From Kiritimatiellia bacterium (lineage in GTDB: Bacteria; Verrucomicrobiota; Kiritimatiellia; RFP12; UBA3636): a stretch of 5,246 nucleotides of DNA. The position numbers and the translations under genes are program-made. The notes below the pieces were generated by a model that was given only the letters and a program-made list of their open reading frames with translations, searched no databases and was not told the origin of the DNA. Of this stretch, positions 1-5,246 are shown in pieces. Numbering within the stretch: position 1 is the stretch's first letter; each line of letters opens with the position of its first letter. The stretch is from positions 1-5,246 of the forward strand of contig JAFPUX010000079.1 in assembly GCA_017413145.1 (NCBI GenBank). The letters run 5' to 3'.

Positions 1-356
1 CGTGCCGCCGCGACGGCCGCGCGGTCGCCGTCCCCGCGTGGGATCGCGCCGCGAAGGCGTATTTCTGGGCCGCGCTCGCGCCGGACGAACCGCTCGCGCC
101 GGGCCCGCTCGGCATCCCGCAGCCGGCCGAGCCGCGCCGCGTCGAAGCAGCCGCGGTCGACCTGTTCGTCGTCCCCGGCGTCCTCTTCGACCGCGCCGGC
201 ACGCGGCTCGGCCACGGCGCCGGGCATTTCGACCGGCTCCTCGCCGGACGCCGCCCGGACGCGGCCGTCCTCGGCCTGGCCTTCCCGTGGCAGGTCGTCG
301 ATGTGCCGCTCCCGCGCGGCCCGTTCGACGTCCCCGTCGACCGCGTCCTCGCCTGA
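1..356 (+). CDS. fau: 5-formyltetrahydrofolate cyclo-ligase, C-terminal part (left edge cuts the gene)
   Basis: The frame starting at base 3 reads 117 codons to TGA at 354-356. The family (5-FTHF cyclo-ligase, also called MTHFS, YgfA or YqgN) uses ATP in the cytoplasm to convert 5-formyl-THF to 5,10-methenyl-THF, returning stored folate to one-carbon metabolism. The diagnostic block is visible at fragment residues 57-80: VPGVLFD, then GTRLGHGAGHFDRLL, matching the family's VPGxxFDxxGxRLGxGxGxYDRxL nucleotide/substrate loop, with His and Phe replacing the usual Tyr residues. Upstream, GRAVAVP and a GIPQP segment match the family's 'G..vavP' and 'GI.EP' strands. The C-terminal strands (AVLGLAFPWQVVD, then PFDVPVDRVLA) are also typical. 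The family is usually about 180-200 residues, so roughly 70 N-terminal residues with the ATP-binding Lys/Arg region lie outside the window. No intrinsic terminator follows the stop. Identification is strong; only the missing N-terminus is unseen. Confidence 0.93.
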   Translation, partial: CRRDGRAVAVPAWDRAAKAYFWAALAPDEPLAPGPLGIPQPAEPRRVEAAAVDLFVVPGVLFDRAGTRLGHGAGHFDRLLAGRRPDAAVLGLAFPWQVVDVPLPRGPFDVPVDRVLA

Positions 357-481
357 GCCGCCGCCCCCGGCTTCCCGCGCCCGGCAAACGCCCGCCCCCG
401 GCGAACGCCATCGATATCCGCACAGCAGCACCACCGAATTCTCATCGTATTACTTATTGAATTTTTAAAAGTAGAATGATA
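357..481. other. Intergenic region: GC-rich 3' flank passing into an AT-rich island
   Basis: No gene is seen here. The first ~60 bases are C-rich and G-poor on the + strand and contain an 11-bp direct repeat CCGCCCCCGGC at 361-371 and 392-402. From about 430 the composition changes abruptly to AT-rich (431-490), which is striking against the very GC-rich surroundings. No convincing hairpin plus T-tract follows the upstream gene. A TAGAAT hexamer at 472-477 resembles a -10 box, but the best partner at -35 spacing (TTACTT, 450-455, 16-bp spacer) is weak, so it may be a secondary promoter or simply part of the AT-rich region. Confidence 0.5.
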
Positions 482-510
482 TTGCTATTTGCGGCGATTC
501 GGGGTAGAAT
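482..510 (+). promoter_or_regulatory. Predicted sigma70-type promoter (TTGCTA-N17-TAGAAT)
   Basis: The -35 element TTGCTA is at 482-487 and the -10 element TAGAAT at 505-510, separated by exactly 17 bp. Each resembles the housekeeping consensus (TTGACA, TATAAT; 5 of 6 matches in the -10). The element sits in the only AT-rich stretch between the cyclo-ligase gene and the next gene. Transcription would begin near 517, just before an ATG at 519 and about 170 nt before the ATG at 687. The same TAGAAT hexamer occurs at 472-477 and 1573-1578, which supports it as a promoter style in this genome. Confidence 0.6.
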
Positions 511-516
511 GCCCAG

Positions 517-686
517 CCATGCCCTACGGATTCCGAAATGCCATTGGCCGACGCCCGGCCGGCCACGGCCGGCACGCGCGGCGTTATCGCTACGCGCCGG
601 CGTTCGCGAGCCCGCGCTACTGCCGCGCGCCGGCCGAGCGGTTCTCGTATGTCCCGAACGCAAGGAAGGCCAACCGAAACCTCGCG
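517..686 (+). other. Long leader, possible structured RNA, or Arg-rich N-terminal extension
   Basis: This segment lies between the predicted transcription start near 517 and the preferred start codon at 687. It is open in the downstream gene's frame from ATG 519 (and TTG 489), but that translation is very Arg-rich (about 15 Arg in 56 residues) and has no recognisable motif, as expected for non-coding GC-rich DNA. It holds GC-rich self-complementary stretches, for example CCGGCC...GGCCGG in 563-583, and a possible long-range pairing of TTGGCC near 542 with GGCCAA near 668. A purine-rich AAGGAAGG at 662-669 resembles a ribosome binding site but ends 17 nt before ATG 687, farther than usual. I do not recognise a tRNA, SRP RNA or 6S RNA in it. 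Confidence 0.35.
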
Positions 687-1430
687 ATGACAGTGGCGCC
701 GTTCGCAGTCCTCTGGTACGCCGCGCCGCTCTTCATGGCCGGTTTGCTCGGCGTCGGTTTCCTGTACGGGTTGCTCGGGCCGGCGGTCCAACGCGCGCTC
801 GCCGCGCGGCGTCGCGGGCTCGCAGCCGCGGAGCGCGCCCAGAAGGCGATGCGCGTCGTGCACCGCGCGTCCCGCCGCGAATCGCCGTCGCGCGAGCTGC
901 TGCTGCGTTGCTGGGAGCTGTCGCGGACGTCGCTCGAGGGCAAGATCCTGCTCGGTTCGCTGCTCGGCGACGTCGATGCCGTGGAGGACCATTCCTACAT
1001 CCGCGGCGACGGCGGGGAGATCGTCGGGCGGCGCGGCGGCGTGCGGCGCTGGCTCGACGCGACGTGTCCGCCCCTCGTGAAGCACTACAAGACGCTCATG
1101 CGGTACAAGGCGATGGCGGACAAGTTCCGGCGCGCGTGCGGGCTCGGGGACCCGGATTCGGCCGAGGACGCGCTGGCGGCGGGCGAGCCCGCCGCCAGCG
1201 GGAGTTCAGATCTCAAATTTCAGATTTCAAATCTCAGATCTCAGGTTTCGGATTTCGACACGCGGAAGGTCGATGCGCGGTTGGCGCCGACGCTGGCGGC
1301 GACGCTCGCGGCGGCGCGGAAGCGAGCGCGAGAGCTGCTCGCGGAGCACCGAACGGCGAAAGCGCTCGACGACGCGCTGTGGGCGGCACTCGGGCTCGTA
1401 CGGACGCGACGACGTCCCGCCGCGGCGTGA
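687..1430 (+). CDS. Unrecognised protein with one N-terminal membrane anchor and an in-frame heptanucleotide-repeat insert
   Basis: From ATG 687 this gives 247 residues, ending at TGA 1428-1430. In-frame starts at ATG 519 (303 residues) or TTG 489 (313) are alternatives; 687 is preferred because the extra segment is Arg-rich and featureless while 687 leads straight into a hydrophobic anchor. Residues about 4-33 (containing FAVLWYAAPLFMAGLLGVGF) form one transmembrane segment, followed by an Arg-rich stretch (ALAARRRGL) expected on the cytoplasmic side. The soluble part is mostly helical and basic, with a patch GGVRRWLDATCPPLVKHYKT then LMRYKAMADKFRRA at about residues 117-150 that looks conserved-domain-like. 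Residues about 174-190 are encoded by the repeat array at 1207-1255 and read as a Ser/Gln-rich heptad. An Ala/Arg-rich helix follows to the end. No catalytic motif or family is recognised, so no function is assigned. It probably has its own promoter at 482-510. Confidence 0.68.
   Translation: MTVAPFAVLWYAAPLFMAGLLGVGFLYGLLGPAVQRALAARRRGLAAAERAQKAMRVVHRASRRESPSRELLLRCWELSRTSLEGKILLGSLLGDVDAVEDHSYIRGDGGEIVGRRGGVRRWLDATCPPLVKHYKTLMRYKAMADKFRRACGLGDPDSAEDALAAGEPAASGSSDLKFQISNLRSQVSDFDTRKVDARLAPTLAATLAAARKRARELLAEHRTAKALDDALWAALGLVRTRRRPAAA
1207..1255 (+). repeat. Heptanucleotide short tandem repeat array, seven units, consensus CARATYT
   Basis: Seven consecutive 7-bp units are seen: CAGATCT, CAAATTT, CAGATTT, CAAATCT, CAGATCT, CAGGTTT, CGGATTT. 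The first five fit CARATYT and the last two diverge by one or two bases. The array is AT-rich inside very GC-rich coding DNA. It has no stop codon in any of the three forward frames, whereas the opposite strand gains a TGA at nearly every unit junction. In the gene's frame it encodes a seven-residue peptide period (SDLKFQI, SNLRSQV, SDF). Degenerate heptamer arrays of this kind (STRR) are known from cyanobacteria, so this is probably an analogous mobile or expanding repeat tolerated in frame. Confidence 0.85.
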
Positions 1431-1457
1431 CCCGCCGCTCCGCGGAAAAATCGCCGG

Positions 1458-1491
1458 CTCGGCCCCTTTGACTAGAAAACGGGGGGTCGAG
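1458..1491. terminator. Stem-loop downstream of the membrane-protein gene; possible terminator without a clear U-tract
   Basis: The arm CTCGGCCCC (1458-1466) pairs with GGGGGTCGAG-type sequence at 1483-1491. This gives nine base pairs including one G-U, around a 16-nt A/T-containing loop. It lies 28 bases after the stop at 1430, where a terminator would be expected. On the + strand the stem is followed by GAAACGTATATATA-type sequence without a T-run, so it is not a canonical intrinsic terminator. On the - strand a run of five T (complement of AAAAA, 1446-1450) follows some bases after the stem. It could act as a terminator, a 3'-end stabiliser or a processing signal. Confidence 0.35.
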
Positions 1492-1495
1492 AAAC

Positions 1496-1505
1496 GTATA
1501 TATAC
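1496..1505. promoter_or_regulatory. Perfect 10-bp palindrome GTATATATAC, possible operator
   Basis: GTATATATAC is a perfect inverted repeat in an AT-rich patch, about 80 bp upstream of the predicted transcription start of the large secreted protein. A TTGACT hexamer lies at 1468-1473, but its distance to any TATA-like sequence here is too long for a normal promoter spacer. The palindrome could bind a dimeric regulator, but simple alternating TA sequence also arises by chance. Confidence 0.25.
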
Positions 1506-1538
1506 CAGAAGCCGCACTTTCCCCGACACGAAATCTTT

Positions 1539-1556
1539 ACAATTCCATGACAATTC
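1539..1556 (+). repeat. Two direct repeats ACAATTC spaced one helical turn apart
   Basis: ACAATTC occurs at 1539-1545 and again at 1550-1556, so the copies begin 11 bp apart, close to one turn of the helix. They sit just upstream of the -10 box at 1573-1578, where an activator or repressor could contact polymerase. This is short and only suggestive. Confidence 0.3.
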
Positions 1557-1578
1557 GGAAAACGATTTGTGCTAGAAT
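1547..1578 (+). promoter_or_regulatory. Predicted extended -10 promoter (TGCTAGAAT) of the large secreted protein
   Basis: TAGAAT at 1573-1578 is preceded directly by TGC (1570-1572), giving a TGn extended -10 motif that normally compensates for a poor -35. The closest -35 match, ATGACA (1547-1552, five of six bases of TTGACA), is 20 bp upstream, longer than the ideal 17. Transcription would begin near 1585, giving a leader of about 38 nt. That leader (1579-1623) is C/A-rich with few G or T and no purine-rich ribosome binding site, so the gene is probably translated without Shine-Dalgarno pairing. Confidence 0.6.
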
Positions 1579-1623
1579 CCCCCGCATCCGACCCAACCTC
1601 CAACCAGCCAACCCCGCCACGCC

Positions 1624-4600
1624 ATGAAACGAATCGCACTGCTCCTCACCGTCCTGATGGCCGGGCTCCGCCCCGGCCAGACCGCCGCCGCCGAGCCCGG
1701 CGCGTCGGTGTCCTTCGTCGACACGGCGTTCGCCGAGAAATGGGCCTTCGCCGCCGACCGCGCGGCGCTGCTCGACGAGCTGCCGCCCCTCTCTGACGCG
1801 CGCTTCTACTACGCGACGCTCCTCCTGCAGCTGCAGGGCAAGACCGACGAGGCGCGCACGTCGCTCGACGCCTGGCGCGACGCGTGGCTCCGGCGCAACG
1901 GCATCAACAACGCGGAGCCGGCGCTCGAGGAATACCGCCGCCTCAAGCGCCGCCAGGCCGTGCTCGAGTTCTTCGCGGAGAAGAAGGGCTTCACGGGGAT
2001 GGACCTCGCGAAGGCGCTCGACGTCACGGTGCCGGACGCGACGCGCCGTCCGGATTCGGCGCAGCTGGAGTGGCCGACCGCGTTCCCGGCCGTCGATCCG
2101 GCCGCCCGCGCGCTCGAGGCGTGGAGCAAACCGGACAAGCGAGCGTTCCTCCGCCGCGACCTGGACGCCAAGTTCGTCCCGGCCGCGCTCGCCGCGGGCC
2201 TCAAGCCCGATCCGGCGGACGTCCCGTCGCTCCTCTCCCGCACGGAGCTCGCGGACGCGCCCGGCATCCTCGACATCGTGGAAGCGGACCTTCTCGACCG
2301 CACGACCAAGACGGGGCTGGTCGACACCAACAAGCGGTTCGGCGCCCGCGCCGTTCACAAGGCGCTGCCGCTGTCGTCGCTGCTCGAACTGCGCAAGCGA
2401 CTCGCGGACACGCCCGCGCGGGTGGACGACACCCCCGAGTTCATCGCGGCCGTGATCGCGGCGCTCGGGCCGGACGCGGAGTCGGGCCTGCCCGACGACG
2501 AGGAGAACAGGCGGCACCTCGAGCGCGTCGTCGCGTTCGCCGAGACGCTCCCGCCGAAACGTTCGGCGGTCCTCGCCGCCGCGCGCTACCGCGCGCTCGA
2601 AGCCGCGCCCGGCCTCCCGCCCGCCAAGCAGATCGCGGAGTATCTCGCGACGCCGCGCCGCTGGGCGCAACACAAGGGAGATCCGATCAAGGAGAAATGG
2701 AGCCGGCTTCCGGACGCCGTCTTCGATCCGGTGCCCGACGCCTGCCGCCGCGCGGCGCCGAAGCGGCTCGATCCGCCGGACTCCGGCTTCGAGGAAGTCT
2801 TGATCCGCGAGCTCCTCCTCGCGCACTTCGTCGCGGGCACGGCGTCCGCCACGGACTTCAAGCCGTTGCTCAACGCGAAATGGCTCGACGAGATCACGAT
2901 CGAGGCGGACCTGCTCGCCGGCCGCGAGACCGATCCGGAGCGCGTCCGCTCCGCGCTCGGCGACGCGGCGTTCGCCGCGCTGCGCAACCGGCGCACGCTC
3001 GCCTGGCCGCGCGGGACGGCGTCGCTCCGCTTCGCGCCGGACGCGCCCGTCTCGCTCCGGCTCGACGTGAAGAACGTCCCGCAGGTGCGCGTGGCGGTCT
3101 ACGACCTGGACGCCTTCGCGGTCGTGCGCGAGCTCGGCGGCGACCCGGGGGCGGACATCGGCCTGGAGGGCTGCGTCCCGACCGCATCGCGGACGCTCGA
3201 CTTCTCCGCCGTGCCGGCGATGCGCCAGCATGCCGAGACGCTCGACTTCCCCGAGATGGCGCGGCCCGGCCTCTACGTGGTCGAGGTGTCCGGCTCGGGG
3301 CTCGCGGCGCGCGTCCTCGTGCGCAAGGGCGGGCTGCGCGTCGTGCACCGCATCGCCGCGTCGGGCATCGTCTTCACGGCGCTCGGCGACGACGGCGCGC
3401 CGCGCGCGGACGCGGAGCTGTGGCTCGGCGACCGCAAGTTCGCGGCCGACCGGGAGACGGGCGAGATCGCCGTGCCGTTCGGCACCGACGTCAACGGTCC
3501 GCAGAAGACCGCGGTCGTCCGCGCCGGGCGCGTCGCGCAGGCGGTCCGCTTCCAGCTGCCGGCGGAGGTCTACATGCTGGCCGTCTCCGGCGCGCTCCCG
3601 GCCGAAAGCATCGTCCCGGGCGAGGAGGCCGCGCTCGTGTTGCGCCCGCGGCTGTCCGTCGCCCTGGCCGACGAGCCGGTGTCGCTCGCGATCGTCGAGA
3701 ACCCCGAGCTCGCGCTGAGGCTCGTGAACCTCGACGGCACGGCGAGCGACGAGACGTTCCCGCTCGCGCCGTTGCGCGACGGCGAGGACGTCGTCCACCG
3801 CTTCCTCGTCCCGGCGGGCCTGCGCACGGTCGAGGCGACGCTCCGCGGAACGGTGCGCAACGTGGCCGCCGGCAAGGCGGAGCCCGTCTCCGCGACGTTC
3901 TCCGCCTCGTTCGCGACGATCGAGAGCACGGACCGCGTCGCAACGGTCCTCTTCTCGCGCGACGCCGCCGGCGCGCGGCTCGAAGTGCGCGGCCGCGCGG
4001 GCGAAGCCCTCGCCGGCGAGCCGGTCTGCGTGGGACTGCGTTGCGCGGACGGTTCAGACGACGTGCGCAACCTGCAGACGGACGCAAACGGCGCGATCGA
4101 CCTCGGTCCGCTCGCCGCCGTCGAGACCGTTTCCGCCACGTGCCGCAAGCAGTCCTACGCGTGGGACGTCCCGGAGACGGAGCGGGGAACGCAACCGGAC
4201 GTTGTCGCCGTCGCAGCCGGCGAGCGCGCGGTCCTCTTCTTCCCCGGCTACGCGCCCGAGGGCCTGCCCGCGCGCGACCAGCCCGCCGCCTGGTTCTCGG
4301 TGCGCAAGCTGCGTGCGGACGGCGAGCCCGGCGAAAGCGCCGTCTCGGCGCTGACGTTGCTCGACGGCAGCCGCGTCGCGTTCGACCCGCCCGGCCCGGG
4401 CGTCTGGCGCGTCACGGCGCGCCGCACCGCGCGCCGCGCGGAACACGGGGTTGAGGTGCACGTCGTCGACGCGCAGCCCGCCGCCGTGCGCGCCGGGCTG
4501 CTCGCGTGCGGCGCGTTCGCGTGGCCGGACTCGGCACCGCACTTTGCGCCGCGCGTCGCTTTCGCGAAGCCCGGCAAGGACGGTTCGCTCGTCGTCGGCG

Positions 4601-5246
4601 TCGTGCACGCCACGGAGCTCACGCGCGTCCACGCCGTGGCCCGCCGCTTCGCGCCGCGCCAGGGCGCGAGGGACGATCCCTACGAGACGCTCAAGGCCGG
4701 GGTTCCCACGCAGGCCCGGTTCGACTTCTGGCCGACCGCGGCCACCGTCCCGGCCGACGCGATCCGCATCGGCGACGAGGCGCGCTACGTCCTGGACCGC
4801 GCCGGCCTGCCGCGCCCGCTCGGCGTGATGCTCGACCGGCCGAGCGCGCTCGTTTCGCCGTGGAGCCCGTCCGAGGCGGCGACCGGCCGGAACGACGCCG
4901 CATTGGGCGAGTCGTTCAACGGCATCATGGCCTCGCGCTCGCCCGCCATGCGCGGCAAGGCGCTCGGCGCCTACGGCGCCCACGGCGCCGCGCACCCGCG
5001 CGCGCCGCTGCCGTCCTTCGCGTTCCTCCCCGCGCCGGCGGTCGTCCTCGCCAACGCGAAGCCGGACGACAAGAACCTCCTGCGCATCCCCGCCGAGGCG
5101 CTGGAGGGCTTCGCCGACGTGAAGGGGACCAAGGTCTTCGTTTACTATCCCGCAGACGGCGTCAGCCCGGCCCAGAAGCTGCAGATGATCACCCAGCGCG
5201 GCGGGAATGTCGGCGTCGCGGGGGTCAGAGGCAATTTCGACGACGC
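1624..5246 (+). CDS. Secreted alpha-2-macroglobulin-like giant protein; frame runs into a threonine synthase segment and off the right edge
   Basis: From ATG 1624 the frame stays open for 1,207 codons to the edge. A Sec signal peptide is clear: MKR, hydrophobic IALLLTVLMAGL, then a likely signal peptidase I cut after TAAA (residue 23). There is no lipobox Cys, so the product should be periplasmic or exported rather than a lipoprotein. Residues about 30-440 are helical and repeat-like (for example FYYATLLLQLQGKTDEARTS, from residue 61). From about 460, beta-rich macroglobulin/Ig-like modules begin: VSLRLDVKNVPQVRVAVYDL, an LxV-rich strand set near 550-570 (GLYVVEVSGSG), and another module near 800-845 with a carboxypeptidase-regulatory-like turn (TDANGAIDLG). 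This matches bacterial MG2/A2M-type giants, whose known members trap or resist proteases, but no thioester CxEQ is present in the visible part. Such proteins often reach 1,500-2,000 residues. From residue ~1160 the sequence switches to threonine synthase, so the macroglobulin C-terminus is missing. The start is supported by the signal peptide and the promoter 46 bp upstream. Family assignment is by recalled sequence style. Confidence 0.75.
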   Translation, partial: MKRIALLLTVLMAGLRPGQTAAAEPGASVSFVDTAFAEKWAFAADRAALLDELPPLSDARFYYATLLLQLQGKTDEARTSLDAWRDAWLRRNGINNAEPALEEYRRLKRRQAVLEFFAEKKGFTGMDLAKALDVTVPDATRRPDSAQLEWPTAFPAVDPAARALEAWSKPDKRAFLRRDLDAKFVPAALAAGLKPDPADVPSLLSRTELADAPGILDIVEADLLDRTTKTGLVDTNKRFGARAVHKALPLSSLLELRKRLADTPARVDDTPEFIAAVIAALGPDAESGLPDDEENRRHLERVVAFAETLPPKRSAVLAAARYRALEAAPGLPPAKQIAEYLATPRRWAQHKGDPIKEKWSRLPDAVFDPVPDACRRAAPKRLDPPDSGFEEVLIRELLLAHFVAGTASATDFKPLLNAKWLDEITIEADLLAGRETDPERVRSALGDAAFAALRNRRTLAWPRGTASLRFAPDAPVSLRLDVKNVPQVRVAVYDLDAFAVVRELGGDPGADIGLEGCVPTASRTLDFSAVPAMRQHAETLDFPEMARPGLYVVEVSGSGLAARVLVRKGGLRVVHRIAASGIVFTALGDDGAPRADAELWLGDRKFAADRETGEIAVPFGTDVNGPQKTAVVRAGRVAQAVRFQLPAEVYMLAVSGALPAESIVPGEEAALVLRPRLSVALADEPVSLAIVENPELALRLVNLDGTASDETFPLAPLRDGEDVVHRFLVPAGLRTVEATLRGTVRNVAAGKAEPVSATFSASFATIESTDRVATVLFSRDAAGARLEVRGRAGEALAGEPVCVGLRCADGSDDVRNLQTDANGAIDLGPLAAVETVSATCRKQSYAWDVPETERGTQPDVVAVAAGERAVLFFPGYAPEGLPARDQPAAWFSVRKLRADGEPGESAVSALTLLDGSRVAFDPPGPGVWRVTARRTARRAEHGVEVHVVDAQPAAVRAGLLACGAFAWPDSAPHFAPRVAFAKPGKDGSLVVGVVHATELTRVHAVARRFAPRQGARDDPYETLKAGVPTQARFDFWPTAATVPADAIRIGDEARYVLDRAGLPRPLGVMLDRPSALVSPWSPSEAATGRNDAALGESFNGIMASRSPAMRGKALGAYGAHGAAHPRAPLPSFAFLPAPAVVLANAKPDDKNLLRIPAEALEGFADVKGTKVFVYYPADGVSPAQKLQMITQRGGNVGVAGVRGNFDD
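5101..5246 (+). pseudogene. thrC: Internal fragment of threonine synthase joined in frame to the macroglobulin-like gene
   Basis: Residues 1160-1207 of the open frame read LEGFADVKGTKVFVYYP, then ADGVSPAQKLQM, then GNVGVAGVRGNFDDA. These match the conserved centre of threonine synthase (family pattern: AALEGFxDVxGTKVxVxYPxxGVSPxQxLQM, then GNxxVxxVxGNFDDAQ). The enzyme is PLP-dependent and makes threonine from O-phosphohomoserine in the cytoplasm. Everything before the ALEGF helix is absent, including the PLP-binding lysine region and the SGDTG phosphate loop that should lie immediately upstream; instead the preceding residues (NLLRIPAEA) continue the secreted protein. The remainder of thrC would lie beyond the right edge. 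Codon use changes here: 6 of 48 codons end in A or T (including AGA, AAT twice, GTT and TAT), against 0 of 60 just upstream. A cytoplasmic enzyme fragment on an exported protein makes no functional sense, so this is a recombination scar or an assembly join. Confidence 0.85.

Noticed and set aside
2..460. 152-codon frame at the left edge starting with GTG
   Set aside because: It reads as an Arg/Pro-rich string. The neighbouring frame gives a clear 5-formyltetrahydrofolate cyclo-ligase sequence ending at 356.
517..686. tRNA, SRP RNA or 6S RNA
   Set aside because: No T-loop or anticodon-arm pattern, no SRP GGTCAGG plus GGAAG tetraloop block, and no recognisable 6S end pairing. It is kept only as an unassigned leader or RNA candidate.
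1207..1255. CRISPR array
   Set aside because: Units are only 7 bp, contiguous and without spacers, so this is a simple tandem repeat.
476..1471. 331-codon + strand frame overlapping the membrane-protein gene
   Set aside because: It is Arg/Ala-rich with no hydrophobic anchor or motif. The other frame contains a clean transmembrane segment and a conserved-looking patch.
1537..3798. Very long open frame on the - strand (about 750 codons)
   Set aside because: It lies opposite the secreted-protein gene, is dominated by Arg, Glu, Ala and Gly as expected of antisense GC-rich codons, and shows no motif. The + strand frame has a signal peptide, promoter and domain structure.
4138..4149. CRKQ as a possible macroglobulin thioester (CxEQ)
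   Set aside because: The third residue is Lys rather than Glu, and it lies in a beta module around residue 840 instead of a helical thioester domain.
1884..4454. 856-codon open frame on the + strand in a different frame
   Set aside because: Its translation is extremely Arg/Ala/Gly/Pro-rich, typical of an out-of-frame reading of high-GC coding DNA, and it is contained within the real gene.
5101..5246. A complete or functional threonine synthase gene, or a designed bifunctional fusion
   Set aside because: The PLP lysine region and SGDTG loop are missing and the preceding protein is exported, so this piece cannot be an active enzyme domain.
1..5246. Insertion sequence, transposase, phage or plasmid functions
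   Set aside because: No transposase, integrase, terminal inverted repeats or target duplications were seen.

Overview
The window is very GC-rich, with third codon positions almost all G or C. It comes from an unidentified bacterium. A secreted giant macroglobulin-like protein, TAGAAT-type -10 boxes and a C/A-rich leader without a Shine-Dalgarno sequence fit a high-GC member of the PVC group (Kiritimatiellota, Lentisphaerota, Verrucomicrobiota or Planctomycetota). This placement is inference from protein style, because no rRNA or marker gene is present. All genes supported here lie on the + strand.

Layout: (1) 1-356 is the C-terminal part of a 5-formyltetrahydrofolate cyclo-ligase, cut by the left edge. 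(2) 357-686 has no confident gene. It falls from a GC-rich 3' flank into an AT-rich island with tandem promoter-like elements, followed by about 170 nt that is either a long leader, a small RNA, or an Arg-rich N-terminal extension. (3) 687-1430 encodes an unrecognised protein with one N-terminal membrane anchor, interrupted in frame by a seven-unit heptanucleotide repeat array. (4) 1431-1623 is a regulatory intergenic region with a stem-loop, a palindrome, short direct repeats and an extended -10 promoter. (5) 1624 to the right edge is one uninterrupted reading frame. Its first ~1,159 codons encode a secreted, alpha-2-macroglobulin-like multidomain protein. Its last ~48 codons are unmistakably an internal piece of threonine synthase.

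The main anomaly is that in-frame join near 5095-5106. The threonine synthase part lacks everything upstream of its ALEGF helix, including the PLP lysine and the SGDTG phosphate loop, and the macroglobulin part is cut before its C-terminal half. Third-position GC falls from 60/60 codons just before the join to 42/48 after it. The join is either a chimeric assembly or a real recombination that destroyed both genes; a functional fusion is unlikely.

The genes do not form an evident pathway. Folate one-carbon salvage, an orphan membrane protein and a secreted macroglobulin-like protein look like separate transcription units, each of the last two with its own promoter.
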